A DNA stretch of 41,118 bases from an uncultured Clostridium sp. (GCA_947363765.1 CANAQC010000011.1:1-41118); one strand, 5' to 3'; shown: positions 8,666 to 18,795, counted from the first letter of the stretch. The notes: generated by a model not told the origin, from the letters alone. Numbers and translations: made by a program.

Positions 8666-10392
8666 TTATTTTTCTTGTAATATTTTCTTTATTTCCTCAA
8701 ATCTTTTTATTTTCTGTGTTGTTGTTTTTATCATTGGTTCATCAGTTATAATAATACTACGTATATATTTATATGGTGGCATAGTTTTATTAATTTGTTT
8801 AATATCTTGCCAAATTTTATCTTTTAGTTCATCTTTCGATAATATTCCAAAAGTATCTTCTACATATTCTTTATTATATACAATTTTTACTGCTAAATCT
8901 AAATCATCATCTTTTGTTGGAATACCAAATACCATATTTTCTGATACATATGGAAGTGAACTAATTAATACTTCTAATTCTTCTGGATAAATATTTTTGC
9001 CATTTTTCATGACAATTACATTCTTTTTACGTCCTGTAATAAATAAAAAACCATCAGCATCTATATATCCTAAATCTCCTGTATGAAACCAATTGTTTAT
9101 TAACACTTCTTTTGTTGCTTCTTCATTTTCAAAATATCCAAGCATTACATTTGGACCTTTTGCTATTACTTCTCCAATTCCTTGTTCATTTGGCTCAAAA
9201 ATTTTAATTTCTACATCTTTTAATGGAAATCCAACAGAACCATAGCGAATATTTTCATCATTTTCTGCTGTAATTACAGGAGATGTTTCTGTTAATCCAT
9301 ATCCTTGTACTGTTCTAATTCCAAAATTCGTAAAATTTGCTACTACTGTTTTATCAATTGCAGCAGCTCCTGTTACCGCTAGTCTAAGTCCACCTAAGTT
9401 ATCTATAATGCTTTTAAATAATATCCTTCTAATATCAATTTTAAATTTTAATAAAAATTTACTTACTTTTACTGCTATTTTAATTAATTTGGTTTTACCT
9501 TGTTTTTCAATTTCTTTTAGAATTTTTTTGTTCATTGCTTCTAATAATAATGGTACTGTAACAAAAACACTAACATGATATTCTTGTAAGTTTTTTTGTA
9601 TGTATTTTAAACCATCACAAAAAACATTTGTTACACCATTACTAATAAAAAATAGTAAACCTGTAGAACCGAAATGTATGGTGTAATGGTAAAAATGCCA
9701 AATTTCTATCTGTTGAGTATATTTTTACAATAGAATTTAGTGCATAAACATTTGATACAATATTTTTTTGTGATAACATTACTGCTTTTGACGCAGATGT
9801 TGTTCCTGAAGTAAATAAAATTATATTCATAACATCAGGATTAATAACTGTATTTTCAAAACGATTATCTCCGTTTTATAAGTAATTTTTCTCCTTTATT
9901 TAATAAATCTGTAAATGATAAAAAACATTCTTTGTTTGTTTGGTCCATACAAATATAATATTCTATCTTATTTTGGTTATTTTGTTTTATATTTTGCATA
10001 ATTTGGCTATATTTTTCTTCAAAAATTACTGCATTTGCATAGCTTCTTTGTAATAAACCTTCTATTTCTCCAAATGGCAAAGACTTATCCAATGGTACAA
10101 CAATCCCTACACCACATAGTGTTGCAAGATATGCTAAACACCACTCATAACGGTTATTCGCAATAATAGCAATTCTTTTTCCTTCTAACCCTAATTCAAT
10201 TAATGCTGTTCCAAGCTTTTTAATATCTTCTTGTAACATTTTATATGTAATATTTTTATATGTTACTTTTTCTTGTTGCTTTTCTTTTATGATAAATGCA
10301 ATATTATTGGGATATGTTTTAACTGTATCTGTTACTAATTCTCTTATATCTTGGTATTCTTTTGCTTTATATAATATTCGTTTTTTGTTCAT
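8666..10392 (-). CDS. long-chain acyl-CoA synthetase / AMP-forming ligase (two CGG +1 shift sites)
   Basis: Activates fatty acids as acyl-adenylate and then acyl-CoA. With C9873 and C9671 skipped it is 574 residues, a normal length for FadD/FadD15-like ligases. The AMP-binding core shows TSGTTSASKAVML (near 190), the substrate segment LPLHHTFGSTG, YGLTETSPVITAE, GDLGYIDADGFL and the hinge GRKKNVIV. Read conventionally the gene falls into three pieces (10392-9865, 9830-9642, 9535-8666), each ending just after a CGG; skipping C joins LLIK to GDNRFENT and HHTF to GSTGLLFF without losing residues. Start ATG is behind AAAGGAGAG. Confidence 0.9.
9669..9671 (-). other. CGG +1 shift site 2, acyl-CoA synthetase
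   Basis: Context TTT-C-GGT. The Gly follows PLHHTF, a conserved core motif of the family. Confidence 0.88.
9871..9873 (-). other. CGG +1 shift site 1, acyl-CoA synthetase
   Basis: Context AAA-C-GGA. Zero frame stops two codons later; shifted frame leads into the ATP-binding TSGTT motif. Confidence 0.85.
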
Positions 10393-10534
10393 ATAAATAA
10401 ACTCTCCTTTTTTATAATTTATTATTATAATACACGAGTTATATTTATTTTACTATTATACTGTGCGGTCAGTTAGAAAATTATCAATAAAATCATATAG
10501 TGTGTCCTAGAATAGGAACTGTCTTTTCATTACA

Positions 10535-10571
10535 CAAAAAAAGAGGTTAGGAGTTTCCTCCTTCCCTCTTT
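10535..10571 (-). terminator. terminator of the cupin gene
   Basis: Arms AGAGG..AGGAG and CTCCT..CCTCT around a GAAA loop, followed by seven T on the minus strand. Confidence 0.85.
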
Positions 10572-10583
10572 TCCATGTGATGG

Positions 10584-10910
10584 TTAAAATTTTATTGACA
10601 GTACTATGATATCTCCATCTGTATCATTTCGCAAGTCGTGGAATTCATTGGGCTTACAAATTGCAAACTTGCACCGCTTACCGTTAATTAATGCTGGCTT
10701 ACCCTTAATAATAAGATAAATTTCTGAAATTCCATCAGGATGATCATGCCTCCCAATGTAAGAACCCTTTTTCACTATCATTATTTGCAACTTTGCAAGC
10801 ACTTTACCATCAGTATCACATATCAGTTTTTCTGGCGAAAATGCAACATTTCCATTTCCTCCCCGGACATTTTCTGTGTTTACCCATGATAAGTCATTAA
10901 TCTTCATCAT
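10584..10910 (-). CDS. small cupin-domain protein with in-frame CGG Arg codons (probably acquired)
   Basis: The 108-residue single-domain cupin starts at ATG 10910-10908 behind GAGAGGA. The first cupin motif is recognisable as IGRHDHPDGISEIYLIIKG and the second as NEFHDLRND, so a metal-bound beta-barrel is likely; the substrate is unknown. It contains two in-frame CGG codons (in VRGG and GKRCK). Here the zero frame is clearly the protein frame, because skipping either C destroys the cupin motifs. Codon use is less AT-biased than in its neighbours, and it has its own terminator. It is probably a recent arrival not adapted to this host's decoding. Confidence 0.8.
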   Translation of the reverse strand: MMKINDLSWVNTENVRGGNGNVAFSPEKLICDTDGKVLAKLQIMIVKKGSYIGRHDHPDGISEIYLIIKGKPALINGKRCKFAICKPNEFHDLRNDTDGDIIVLSIKF

Positions 10911-10987
10911 ATTTTGTCCTCTCTTTCTTACAAATATTATATAACCATTATAACACATTTGTCTTATTTTGTAAAATTATGTTAATT

Positions 10988-12246
10988 TTAACTGTTACTA
11001 ATTCGTAATATTTGACCGTGGATAAATTAAGTTTGGATTTCTAATTTGATTTATTCTTACAATATTTGCAACGGTTGTATGGTAACGGTTTGCAATATAA
11101 GTTAAATTATCTCCTCTTCCAACCCTATAATAAGTAGTTCCTGTTGCATGTGCATCATTTGAACGTATATCTCTTCTAATTAACAAGATTTGACCGTGGG
11201 TAAATTAAATTTGGATTTTGAATGTTATTTAATGTAACAATACTATTTATTGTAGTTCCATATCTTCTTGAAATGTTCCATAAATTATCTCCTCTTTTTA
11301 CAATATATGTTGTACTTGTCGTAGAGGTGGGTTCATTATTTGGTTTATCTGATGTTGTAATTTTTAATACTTCTCCTGTATAAATTAAATTAGGATTTTG
11401 AATATTATTTAGTGCTACAATTTGTTCTACACTTGTTCCATATAAAGATGCAATTTTAGATAATGTATCTCCTCTTTTTACTGTATAATATATAACATTC
11501 TTAATTTCTTCTGGTGATGGATTATTAGGTTTTGGAATTTCTCCTGAATCTTCTAAAAAAATACCTTCTGTAAATCGGTCTAAATCAACATCTCCATTAA
11601 TTCCTTCAATTCTTCCTCTATCCCAATACTGAAATCCTACCCAGTTTTCCCATTTCCCATTATCTTTTGGGGTATTTACACCATATTGTGCTACCCATAA
11701 AGGATACCTACTTGCAAGTTCATAAGAAAAAATATTTGTTGCATCATAAGTATTTGAATAAATTACCATATCTTTTTTTGTTAGTTCTCTTGTTCTTTCT
11801 AAAAATACTCTTGATATATTATTTATTTCATTATTACTTAAATTGCCAAACACTTCAAAGTCCATAGCAAGTCTACAATTAGGTTGAGTTCCTGAAATTA
11901 CTTTGGAAAAAAATTCAGCTTCTTTTATTGCTTGTTCCTCATTTCTTGCCCTAACAAAATGATAAAATCCTATATTTAGTCCATTATTTTTTGCACCTTC
12001 ATAGTTATTTCTAAATTCCGAATCTACTAAATAGTCTCCTTCACTTGCTTTTATGTATACAATATCAATTCCTGCTTCTTTTACTAAACGGTAATCAATT
12101 TTTCCTTGATAAGCACTTACATCAATTCCTTTATAAATTGTATTACTAGATGGAGCTAAAGCAAATACTACATTATACCACATAGTAAAAGATGACAATA
12201 AAAATAGCCACACCAAGAACATTACTTTTAAAAATTTCTTTTTCAC
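10988..12246 (-). CDS. secreted GH25 lysozyme with three LysM repeats (two CGG +1 shift sites)
   Basis: Peptidoglycan muramidase. With C11196 and C11018 skipped it has 418 residues. Residues 1-30 form a signal peptide. The GH25 domain runs from [13 protein letters not shown] to about 235, with the catalytic acidic pair in MDFE. Three LysM repeats follow ([36 protein letters not shown]). Repeats 2 and 3 both carry the surplus C at the same place, YP-C-GGT-CAA, giving YPGQI; repeat 1 has YTGEV without it. The conventional frame would end after repeat 2, and again two residues short of the repeat 3 end. Confidence 0.9.
11016..11018 (-). other. CGG +1 shift site in LysM repeat 3
   Basis: Context CCA-C-GGT, identical to repeat 2. 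Shifted frame gives YPGQILRI and ends at TAA 10990-10988. Confidence 0.85.
11194..11196 (-). other. CGG +1 shift site in LysM repeat 2
   Basis: Context CCA-C-GGT. Shifted frame gives YPGQILLI, the standard LysM end. Confidence 0.88.
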
Positions 12247-12346
12247 TATTTTTTCCTCCTTATATCAAATCTTCTACTCATTTAAGTACTTTTTTACAAG
12301 ATTAAATAGTTTAATACATATATAATTAAAATTGCTTCTACAAATT

Positions 12347-12383
12347 AAAAAATAGAGTAGATACTTTTTCTACTCTATTTTAT
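12347..12383 (-). terminator. terminator of the exchanger gene
   Basis: Thirteen-base arms AAAATAGAGTAGA / TCTACTCTATTTT with a T-rich tail on the minus strand. Confidence 0.75.
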
Positions 12384-12405
12384 GAAATATGTCTTGTTTT
12401 GGTTA

Positions 12406-13363
12406 TTATACTATAAATAGTCCTATCATATAAATTGCATAAATAATTAGATATGAAATTCCATTTGACCTTGTCATTTTATTTTTCGCTCCAATAAATG
12501 GAAATAAGGATAATAATACAGTTCCAACAATTAAAACAAAAATTTGATTATTATAGCTTGTACTATAAGTAATTCCGTGTAATACTTGCAGATACTCCTA
12601 AAATTAGTAATATATTAAATATGTTAGAACCTAATATATTTCCTATTGCAATATCACTATCTCCTTTTATTGCAGCTGTTACAGAGGTAACAAGTTCTGG
12701 CAGACTTGTTCCAATTGCAATAATTGTTAGGCTAATTACTTTTTGGCTAATCATTAAATTTTGTGCTATTATGATAGAATGATTTACTGTTAAATCTCCT
12801 CCTATTTTTAATCCTATAATTCCAAGTAAAATCCAACAAATTGATTTTAATGTAGAATTTTGGTTTTGTGTTTTAACTTCTATTAAAGTGTCTTTTTCTT
12901 CAAATTGTTCTCCTTTTTTTCCCATATAAATTGTATAACCAATAAATAAAATAAATAAAACTATTAAAATCATTCCTTCTATTTTGGTAATGTCTTTTCC
13001 TATATTACATAATATAAATAAAATAAAGGTAATTATAAGTGTCATTGGTATTTCAATAAGTCTTGTTTCTTTTTTAAATTCTATTGGTTTAATTATTGCA
13101 GATAATCCTAAAATAAGTAATAAATTACATAAATTACTACCAATTACATTTCCTACTGCCATATCTGAATAACCATCTATTGCTGAAGTAATACTAACAA
13201 ATAACTCTGGCATAGAAGTTCCAATTGATACAATTGTAAGTCCTATAATGATTTCTGGTATATGAAATTTTTTGGCTAGTTTAGATGAGCCTTCTACTAA
13301 AAAATCTGCACCTTTTATTAGTAAACAAAATCCTATGAAAATCCAGATTATTTCTAATATCAT
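12406..13363 (-). CDS. Na+/Ca2+ exchanger family protein (CaCA, YrbG-like; CGG +1 shift site)
   Basis: Membrane antiporter with two homologous halves. With C12577 skipped it is 318 residues. Each half carries the alpha-repeat: IVSIGTSMPELFVSITSA then GNVIGSNLCNLLLILG in the first, and IAIGTSLPELVTSVTAA then GNILGSNIFNILLILG in the second. The conventional frame ends at SITRNYL just after the second repeat. The shifted frame adds 57 codons encoding the last two membrane helices (IFVLIVGTVLLSLFPFIGA and beyond), as in full-length homologues. ATG is behind AGGGGGA. Confidence 0.88.
12575..12577 (-). other. CGG +1 shift site, exchanger
   Basis: Context ACA-C-GGA. Shifted frame restores the two C-terminal helices. 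Confidence 0.82.
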
Positions 13364-13461
13364 AATTTCCCCCTAGTCTTTTATAGTTCTATTATATTAT
13401 ATCTATTTTTATAATTTGTCAATTGTCAAATGGGAAAGGATATGTTTTTATTATAATGCAA

Positions 13462-14418
13462 TTATTTTTCTAGCCTAATATTTCCAGATACAGTTTCTAT
13501 ATTTAATTCTTCATAAGGCTCATGTCCCATTACATTTCTTCTATTTGGTAAAGTTACATTTCCAGAAACACTTTTTGTTTGAATTTCACAGTTAGATTCT
13601 TGATTTATATATGTTCTTACATTTCCTGATGTGGTTTTCATTTTTGAGTTTCCTGTTATTTTAAAATCATCACTTTTAATATCTCCAGAAATACTTGTAA
13701 GTTCTACATTTCCATCTATTTTTTGAAGTTTAATACTTCCTGATGTTGTCTTTGCTTCTATTTTTCCTTTTACACTTTTTATAAAAATATCTCCAGATAC
13801 TGTTTTTAATGATAATATATCACTTTCTAAATTTCCTAAATTTATATCACCAGATACTGTATTTATTCTAATATCTTTTGATTCTATATTTCCCATTTTT
13901 ACATCTCCACTTGTTGTAGAAATTTTTAAATCTTTAAATTTCAAACTATCTATTGCTTCTATATCACCAGATACTGCTTTAATTTCTAACTCACCCATAT
14001 ATTCTTTTGGAATATATATATCATACATTATTTTTTCTATAAATCCAATGTAAAATATAAAAAATGGTGGTTTCTTATTTTCACAAATTGTAATATTTGA
14101 AGATGCCTTATCTACTTTAAATAAGTTATCCTCTTTTAATTCTTTATATGAATACTGAACTATACGAATTTGGTTATCTTCTGTAAAAAATACATTTAAG
14201 TCTGAACTCTTAAAATCAAGATTAACTTTTTCTATATCATTTACTTCTATTTTTTGTTCTTTTCTAATATATTCTTCTTTTCTCACACTATCTACTCCTC
14301 CAAAATTCATAAACCAATTCCAATCATTATTATGAATAGCAAATACTAATACTTTACAAAGTCCAATAATCATACTAATTAATATAATTATAAGAATAAC
14401 AATTCCTACTTTTTTCAT
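13462..14418 (-). CDS. DUF4097 / LiaG-like putative adhesin
   Basis: The 318 residues have one N-terminal membrane anchor (about 4-28) and an extracellular beta-helical region. The repeating unit SGDI, SGDV or SGNV recurs about every 20 residues from residue 170 to the end, typical of DUF4097 proteins encoded beside PspC and PadR genes. A role in envelope sensing or stress is inferred from context, not shown. The start is one base from the stop of the upstream DUF1700-like gene, so translation is coupled. No CGG codons. Confidence 0.8.
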   Translation of the reverse strand: MKKVGIVILIIILISMIIGLCKVLVFAIHNNDWNWFMNFGGVDSVRKEEYIRKEQKIEVNDIEKVNLDFKSSDLNVFFTEDNQIRIVQYSYKELKEDNLFKVDKASSNITICENKKPPFFIFYIGFIEKIMYDIYIPKEYMGELEIKAVSGDIEAIDSLKFKDLKISTTSGDVKMGNIESKDIRINTVSGDINLGNLESDILSLKTVSGDIFIKSVKGKIEAKTTSGSIKLQKIDGNVELTSISGDIKSDDFKITGNSKMKTTSGNVRTYINQESNCEIQTKSVSGNVTLPNRRNVMGHEPYEELNIETVSGNIRLEK

Positions 14419-14419
14419 A

Positions 14420-15076
14420 TTATTCCTCCCCTAATTTAAACATTAATTTAATAATATTTTCTACTAATGCTGAAATTAAAAATATAATCCAAGAAATATA
14501 CCATATTCCAAATGTAAAACTGACAATTAAATAAATTATAACAGTTAATGTCCATAAAATAGATTCAATTGCTTTTTTTATTTCTTTGTTTTTATCTTTT
14601 TTCCCTTTCCATTCTTTAAATTCTTCTACCATAGTATCTTCATATTTTGTATATTTGGGTTTTGTCATAAAATGATAAATTAATATACAAGTAGCCAAAC
14701 CTGCAATTGCAAGAAAACTAGATGCTGTTACAAAATCTGGTAGTCCTAGTTCATCTGATATTACACATACAATTAAACTTAGAATATATATTCCTATACA
14801 TATTGAAACTGTTAATCCTGTCTTTTTTCTTGCTTCATATGTATATTTTGTATGTATTGGATTATTTTTATTTAATTCTTCAATTAGTTCATCTACATCT
14901 CCAATTTCTTGTATTACAGTTTGCAAAGCTTCTTCCTCTTTTTTACCTTGCTTTACTAAATCTTCATATTTATCTTCTGCATTTGAAATAATTTCATCTT
15001 TTAAATCATTTGCTCTTTTTGTGTTTGGAGCTTTCTCAAATAAAATATTTACTTCTTTTCTAATGTTTTCTTTCAT
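14420..15076 (-). CDS. DUF1700/HAAS-type membrane protein
   Basis: The 218 residues have a soluble helical N-terminus of about 75 residues, with RANDLKDEIISNAEDKY and IGDVDELIEEL, the HAAS/DUF1700 pattern. Four hydrophobic segments follow in two pairs separated by a basic stretch (EWKGKKDKNKE). Such proteins are commonly encoded after a PadR regulator. ATG follows AGGGGGA. Cotranscribed with its neighbours. Confidence 0.75.
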   Translation of the reverse strand: MKENIRKEVNILFEKAPNTKRANDLKDEIISNAEDKYEDLVKQGKKEEEALQTVIQEIGDVDELIEELNKNNPIHTKYTYEARKKTGLTVSICIGIYILSLIVCVISDELGLPDFVTASSFLAIAGLATCILIYHFMTKPKYTKYEDTMVEEFKEWKGKKDKNKEIKKAIESILWTLTVIIYLIVSFTFGIWYISWIIFLISALVENIIKLMFKLGEE

Positions 15077-15097
15077 ATTTTTATTTCCCCCTTTTAT

Positions 15098-15292
15098 TCA
15101 AATAATATCTGATTTTCTTGGCATTACAATTGCCGCTACTATGTAGGCAAGTATTCCACTACCTCCACAACAAGAAAATAAGATCCATGCTAAACGTATA
15201 ATTGTTGGATCTATGTCAAAATATTCTGCTATTCCTCCACATACTCCATCTATCTTCTTACCTTGCTCAATTTTATACAACCTCTTTTGCAT
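15098..15292 (-). CDS. PspC domain protein
   Basis: Sixty-four residues forming a single PspC domain: a basic N-terminus (KRLYKIEQGKKI), then GVCGGIAEYFDIDPTIIRL and one membrane helix (GILAYIVAAIVM). In other bacteria PspC is the membrane partner of the phage-shock response; standalone short PspC proteins are common in Clostridia. It is second in the PadR operon. Confidence 0.85.
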   Translation of the reverse strand: MQKRLYKIEQGKKIDGVCGGIAEYFDIDPTIIRLAWILFSCCGGSGILAYIVAAIVMPRKSDII

Positions 15293-15307
15293 TATTTTTT
15301 CCCCTTT

Positions 15308-15631
15308 CTATATTAGTTTATCAATTAGTTCTTTTGTTAATTTCCATTCCTCTATGCTTTTTTTATAAAATTCAATACCATTATTGGTAATAGAATAATA
15401 TCGTCTCCTTGCACCACTATTATTTCCCTCTCCCCAAAAAGATGTAATATAACCTGTTTCTTCTAATCTCCTAAATGCACAATATAGAGTAGCATCATTC
15501 AATTCATATTTGTTATTTGTTTTTTCTTTTATTGATTTATTGATTTCATATCCATAGCTATTTCCTTTCATAAGATGTGCTAAAATAATAGTTTCTGTAT
15601 GACCACGAATCATATCTGCTCGAATTGACAT
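15308..15631 (-). CDS. PadR family transcriptional regulator
   Basis: The 107-residue winged-helix protein has the PadR pattern: ETIILAHLMKGNSYGYEI, LNDATLYCAFRRLEETGYI and the wing with ARRRYYSIT. It is the first gene of the operon padR-pspC-DUF1700-DUF4097, and an inverted repeat overlaps the -35 of the operon promoter, so it likely represses its own operon and is released by an envelope signal (inference). Confidence 0.88.
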   Translation of the reverse strand: MSIRADMIRGHTETIILAHLMKGNSYGYEINKSIKEKTNNKYELNDATLYCAFRRLEETGYITSFWGEGNNSGARRRYYSITNNGIEFYKKSIEEWKLTKELIDKLI

Positions 15632-15659
15632 ATTATCACCTACCTTTTCTTCTTATATT

Positions 15660-15695
15660 ATTATATAGTGATATACCTTATCTGTCAAGGTATAT
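15660..15695 (-). promoter_or_regulatory. PadR operon promoter with overlapping operator
   Basis: TTGACA (15683-15688), 17-base spacer, TATAAT (15660-15665). Perfect nine-base half-sites ATATACCTT (15671-15679) and AAGGTATAT (15687-15695) flank a seven-base gap and cover the -35, the arrangement expected of a PadR autorepression site. Confidence 0.8.
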
Positions 15696-15700
15696 TAAAT

Positions 15701-15747
15701 AAAAAAGAGTAGTAACAATATTTTTCTATTGTTACTACTCTTTTTTA
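15701..15747. terminator. bidirectional terminator after the DUF4362 gene
   Basis: Twenty-base arms (AAAAAAGAGTAGTAACAATA and complement, 15727-15746) around a six-base loop. It overlaps the stop codon of the DUF4362 gene when that is read through the CGG shift. Confidence 0.85.
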
Positions 15748-16726
15748 TTGTTCTATTAGTTCTATTTTCATTTCATCAATTTGTGCTGGATATGTTTCCA
15801 TTACAAGACCTGTATATGTAATCTTTACTTTGTCTCCTACTTTAAGTAATAATTTTTCTTTATCTGGGAATCCTACCATTACTTTATCTCCGAAGATTTG
15901 CTTCTTTTTCTGGTCTTACAAAAAATAAATTTTCTTCTACTTGTAATACTGTTGCCAAAAATGTTGGTCCAGACTCATATACATTTGCTGATTTAAGATA
16001 ACTACAAATGGTTTCATCTTTACTTTCACTTGAAGGTTTATATACTGTTAATTTAATTTTATTATATTCGCCATCTTCTGTTTTTGTAATATTATAAATT
16101 TCTCCAGAATAATCTTCTTTTGTAGTAATAATTCTGTCTTCTTTTGTAGAAAATTTATCTCTTGTATTATCTGTTGTTATTTTGTATTTATTATCTTTTG
16201 TATATTCTATATCTGTAAGAATCATGTCTCCTTCTAAAGTATATTGGATAATTCTAATTGTATCTGGAATTCGATTTTTACTATTAATTTCAGTATTTTT
16301 AATAAATTTATCTAATTCTTGTTTGTTATATATATTTTTATAAGAAATTATAAAACATCCATCTTTTAGTGCCTGTTCAAAACTATATTCTTTTGGTAAT
16401 TGTGTAAAAGGAACATACTTTTCATTTTGATTTTGTATATTATTTAAATTTGTTACTATATCTTCATTTAAATAGTCTTCATATTTCATAAAATAACTAC
16501 CAATGTAAGATTTGTTATTTCCATTAATAGTTTTATAATCAATTATTTTATATCCTAAGCCTAAATATATAACAGTTCCACCATCATTTACTATTTTATA
16601 TTGTACAGCAAAAATTGGTGCTTTATTATGTTTTATTCTGTAACTATCTATTGTAAAAAATAGAATTCCTAATAGTAAAATACCAATTAAAATTATAATA
16701 ATCCATGCCCCTATTTTCTTTTTCAT
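15745..16726 (-). CDS. membrane-anchored DUF4362 protein (CGG +1 shift site)
   Basis: With C15892 skipped it is 326 residues. One N-terminal membrane anchor (about 5-28) is followed by an extracellular part. A DUF4362-like segment lies near residues 115-180 (DGCFIISYKNIYN, PDTIRIIQYTLEGD), and a C-terminal OB-like segment similar to DUF3221 begins at FLATVLQVEENLFFV. The conventional frame stops at NLRR, inside that last domain. Skipping the C adds exactly 49 codons (GDKVMVGFP ... ELIEQ, stop TAA 15747-15745) and completes it. It sits directly after a membrane-tethered sigma factor and probably acts in the same sensing pathway (inference). Confidence 0.75.
15890..15892 (-). other. CGG +1 shift site, DUF4362 gene
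   Basis: Context CTT-C-GGA. Zero frame stops two codons on; shifted frame finishes the C-terminal domain. Confidence 0.82.
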
Positions 16727-16744
16727 TTTATCACCTTTCCCTTC

Positions 16745-17609
16745 CTATTGTTTAGATGCTTTTTTTAATCTTTTTTGTTGGTGTTTTTGAAAAATAATAA
16801 AAAATATAATTGATATTAGTAAAAATATTGCCGAAGCTCCCAATAGATACCAAGGCATTATTGTTTTATTTTCAGGAATGTCTATAAAGTTTGGTTCTTG
16901 TATCACATTGTCTAGTCTTGAATTTTCTTGTAGTGTGTCTTTTATTGCTTCTTCTTTTGTTGTAGTGCTTTCCTCTTTTTCGTTATTATCTAATTGCTTA
17001 TTATTTATTTGTTGTTGCTCACTAGACTTTTTTTCTGTTTTTTGGCTTATAACAAAACAAATAGCAAATAACAAACTCATTGTTAAATTTCCTAATGATA
17101 TTTTTAAAGCTTTCAATGCTTTATAATATTTCCATTGTACAGTTCCAATTGGCATATTTAATAAAATAGAAATTTGCCTAAAATTTAGTTTAGACAATAC
17201 CTTTAATGATATGATTTCTTGTTCTTGGATACTTAATCCTCCGTATTAATTTTTGGTAACTTTCTTTTTCTATAATTTCATCTATTTTTGTATCTCCATC
17301 TATTAATTCATAAATAGTTTCTATTTTATATTCTTTTTTATGTTGTCTTATATATGCCATTGCTTCATTTTTTGTAACTGTATATAGCCAAGTTGCTTCT
17401 TTGGTTGTTGGTAATTTTTCTTTTGGTATTTTTACTAATTTTACAAAGACATTTTGCATTACATCTTCAGCATTTTCTTTATTTTTAAGAATAGAAAATG
17501 CTATTTTATATACTAAGTTATGATATTTAATGTATAATTCTTCTTCTACTTTTTCTCCTAATATTTGTTTTTGTATTAATTGGTGTAATTTTACTTTATC
17601 TATTTTCAT
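16745..17609 (-). CDS. ECF-type sigma factor fused to a membrane domain (CGG +1 shift site)
   Basis: With C17243 skipped it is 287 residues. The sigma region 2 comes first (VYKIAFSILKNKENAEDVMQ, TWLYTVTKNEAMAYIR). Region 4 follows the shift site (LSIQEQEIISLKVLSKL, then FRQISILLNMPIGTVQ, a helix-turn-helix). A membrane segment (about 182-200), a polar low-complexity linker rich in Q, N, E and T, and a second membrane segment (about 262-283) complete it. In the conventional frame region 4 would be lost, leaving a sigma factor that cannot bind the -35. The fused membrane part looks like an anti-sigma or tether, as seen in some Clostridia. Confidence 0.82.
17241..17243 (-). other. CGG +1 shift site, sigma factor
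   Basis: Context ATA-C-GGA between regions 2 and 4; shifted frame gives GGLSIQEQEI. Confidence 0.88.
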
Positions 17610-17706
17610 TAATTATTATTCTCCCAAATTTTTATAATTTATATTTAATAAATTATCTTCCAACATAATATATATTGGGTTAGTGCAATAATATCATATT
17701 AAAAAA

Positions 17707-17746
17707 AATAAAACAACAAAAGCTATATAGCTTTTGTTGTTTTATT
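17707..17746. terminator. bidirectional terminator after the GGGtGRT gene
   Basis: Perfect 19-base arms (starting AATAAAACAACAAAAGC) with a two-base centre, flanked by A and T runs. Confidence 0.85.
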
Positions 17747-17748
17747 TT

Positions 17749-18750
17749 TTATTTCATAGCTTCTTCTACTGCTACTGCAACTGATACTGTACATCCAACC
17801 ATTGGATTGTTTCCCATACCAATTAATCCCATCATTTCTACATGTGCTGGAACAGATGATGAACCTGCAAATTGTGCATCTGAATGCATTCTTCCCATAG
17901 TATCTGTCATACCATATGAAGCAGGTCCTGCTCCCATATTATCTGGGTGAAGTGTTCTTCCTGTTCCTCCTCCTGATGCTACTGAGAAGTATTTCTTTCC
18001 TTGTTCTATACATTCTTTTTTGTATGTACCTGCAACTGGGTGCTGGAATCTTGTTGGGTTAGTAGAGTTTCCTGTAATAGATACATCTACTCCTTCCATA
18101 TGCATAATAGCAACTCCTTCTCTTACGTCATTTGCTCCATAACATCTAACTTTTGCTCTTTCTCCATCTGAATATGCAATTTCTTTTACTATATTTACTT
18201 TTCCTGTGAAAAAATCAAAATCTGTTTGTACATATGTAAATCCATTAATTCTTGAAATAACTTGTGCTGCATCTTTTCCAAGTCCATTTAAAATAACCCT
18301 TAATGGTTCTTTTCTTACCTTATTTGCAGATTTTGCAATTCCTATTGCTCCTTCTGCTGCTGCAAAAGATTCATGTCCTGCTAAAAATGCAAAACATTTT
18401 GTTTCTTCTGATAATAGCATAGATGCTAAGTTTCCATGTCCTAATCCTACTTTTCTGTCATCTGCAACAGAACCTGGAATACAAAATGCTTGTAATCCTT
18501 CACCAATACAACGTGCTGCATCTGCCGCTTTTATGCATCCCTTTTTTATTGCAATTGCTGCACCTAGTGTATATGCCCATGCTGCATTTTCAAAACAAAT
18601 TGGTTGAACACTTTTTGTAATATCATATGGATTAAATCCTTTTTCTTTACAAATATTTAACGCATCTTCAAAATCTTTAATTTTGTATTTTTCCATTACT
18701 GGTTTAATTTGGTCTATTCTTCTTTCATAACTTTCAAATGTTACCGCCAT
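17749..18750 (-). CDS. GGGtGRT family protein
   Basis: The 333 residues carry the family-naming motif SGGGTGRTLHPDN near residue 258. Other conserved stretches are CIGEGLQAFCIPGSVAD, GHGNLASMLLSEE and the C-terminal GNNPMVGCTVSVAVA. Members are always found beside a NifU-like scaffold in anaerobic Clostridia; the biochemical function is not established, although a role with Fe-S clusters is inferred from the pairing. It follows the scaffold gene by 45 bases. Confidence 0.88.
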   Translation of the reverse strand: MAVTFESYERRIDQIKPVMEKYKIKDFEDALNICKEKGFNPYDITKSVQPICFENAAWAYTLGAAIAIKKGCIKAADAARCIGEGLQAFCIPGSVADDRKVGLGHGNLASMLLSEETKCFAFLAGHESFAAAEGAIGIAKSANKVRKEPLRVILNGLGKDAAQVISRINGFTYVQTDFDFFTGKVNIVKEIAYSDGERAKVRCYGANDVREGVAIMHMEGVDVSITGNSTNPTRFQHPVAGTYKKECIEQGKKYFSVASGGGTGRTLHPDNMGAGPASYGMTDTMGRMHSDAQFAGSSSVPAHVEMMGLIGMGNNPMVGCTVSVAVAVEEAMK

Positions 18751-18795
18751 TATTTATTCCTCCTCATATTATTATATTATGATATTATTCGTATT

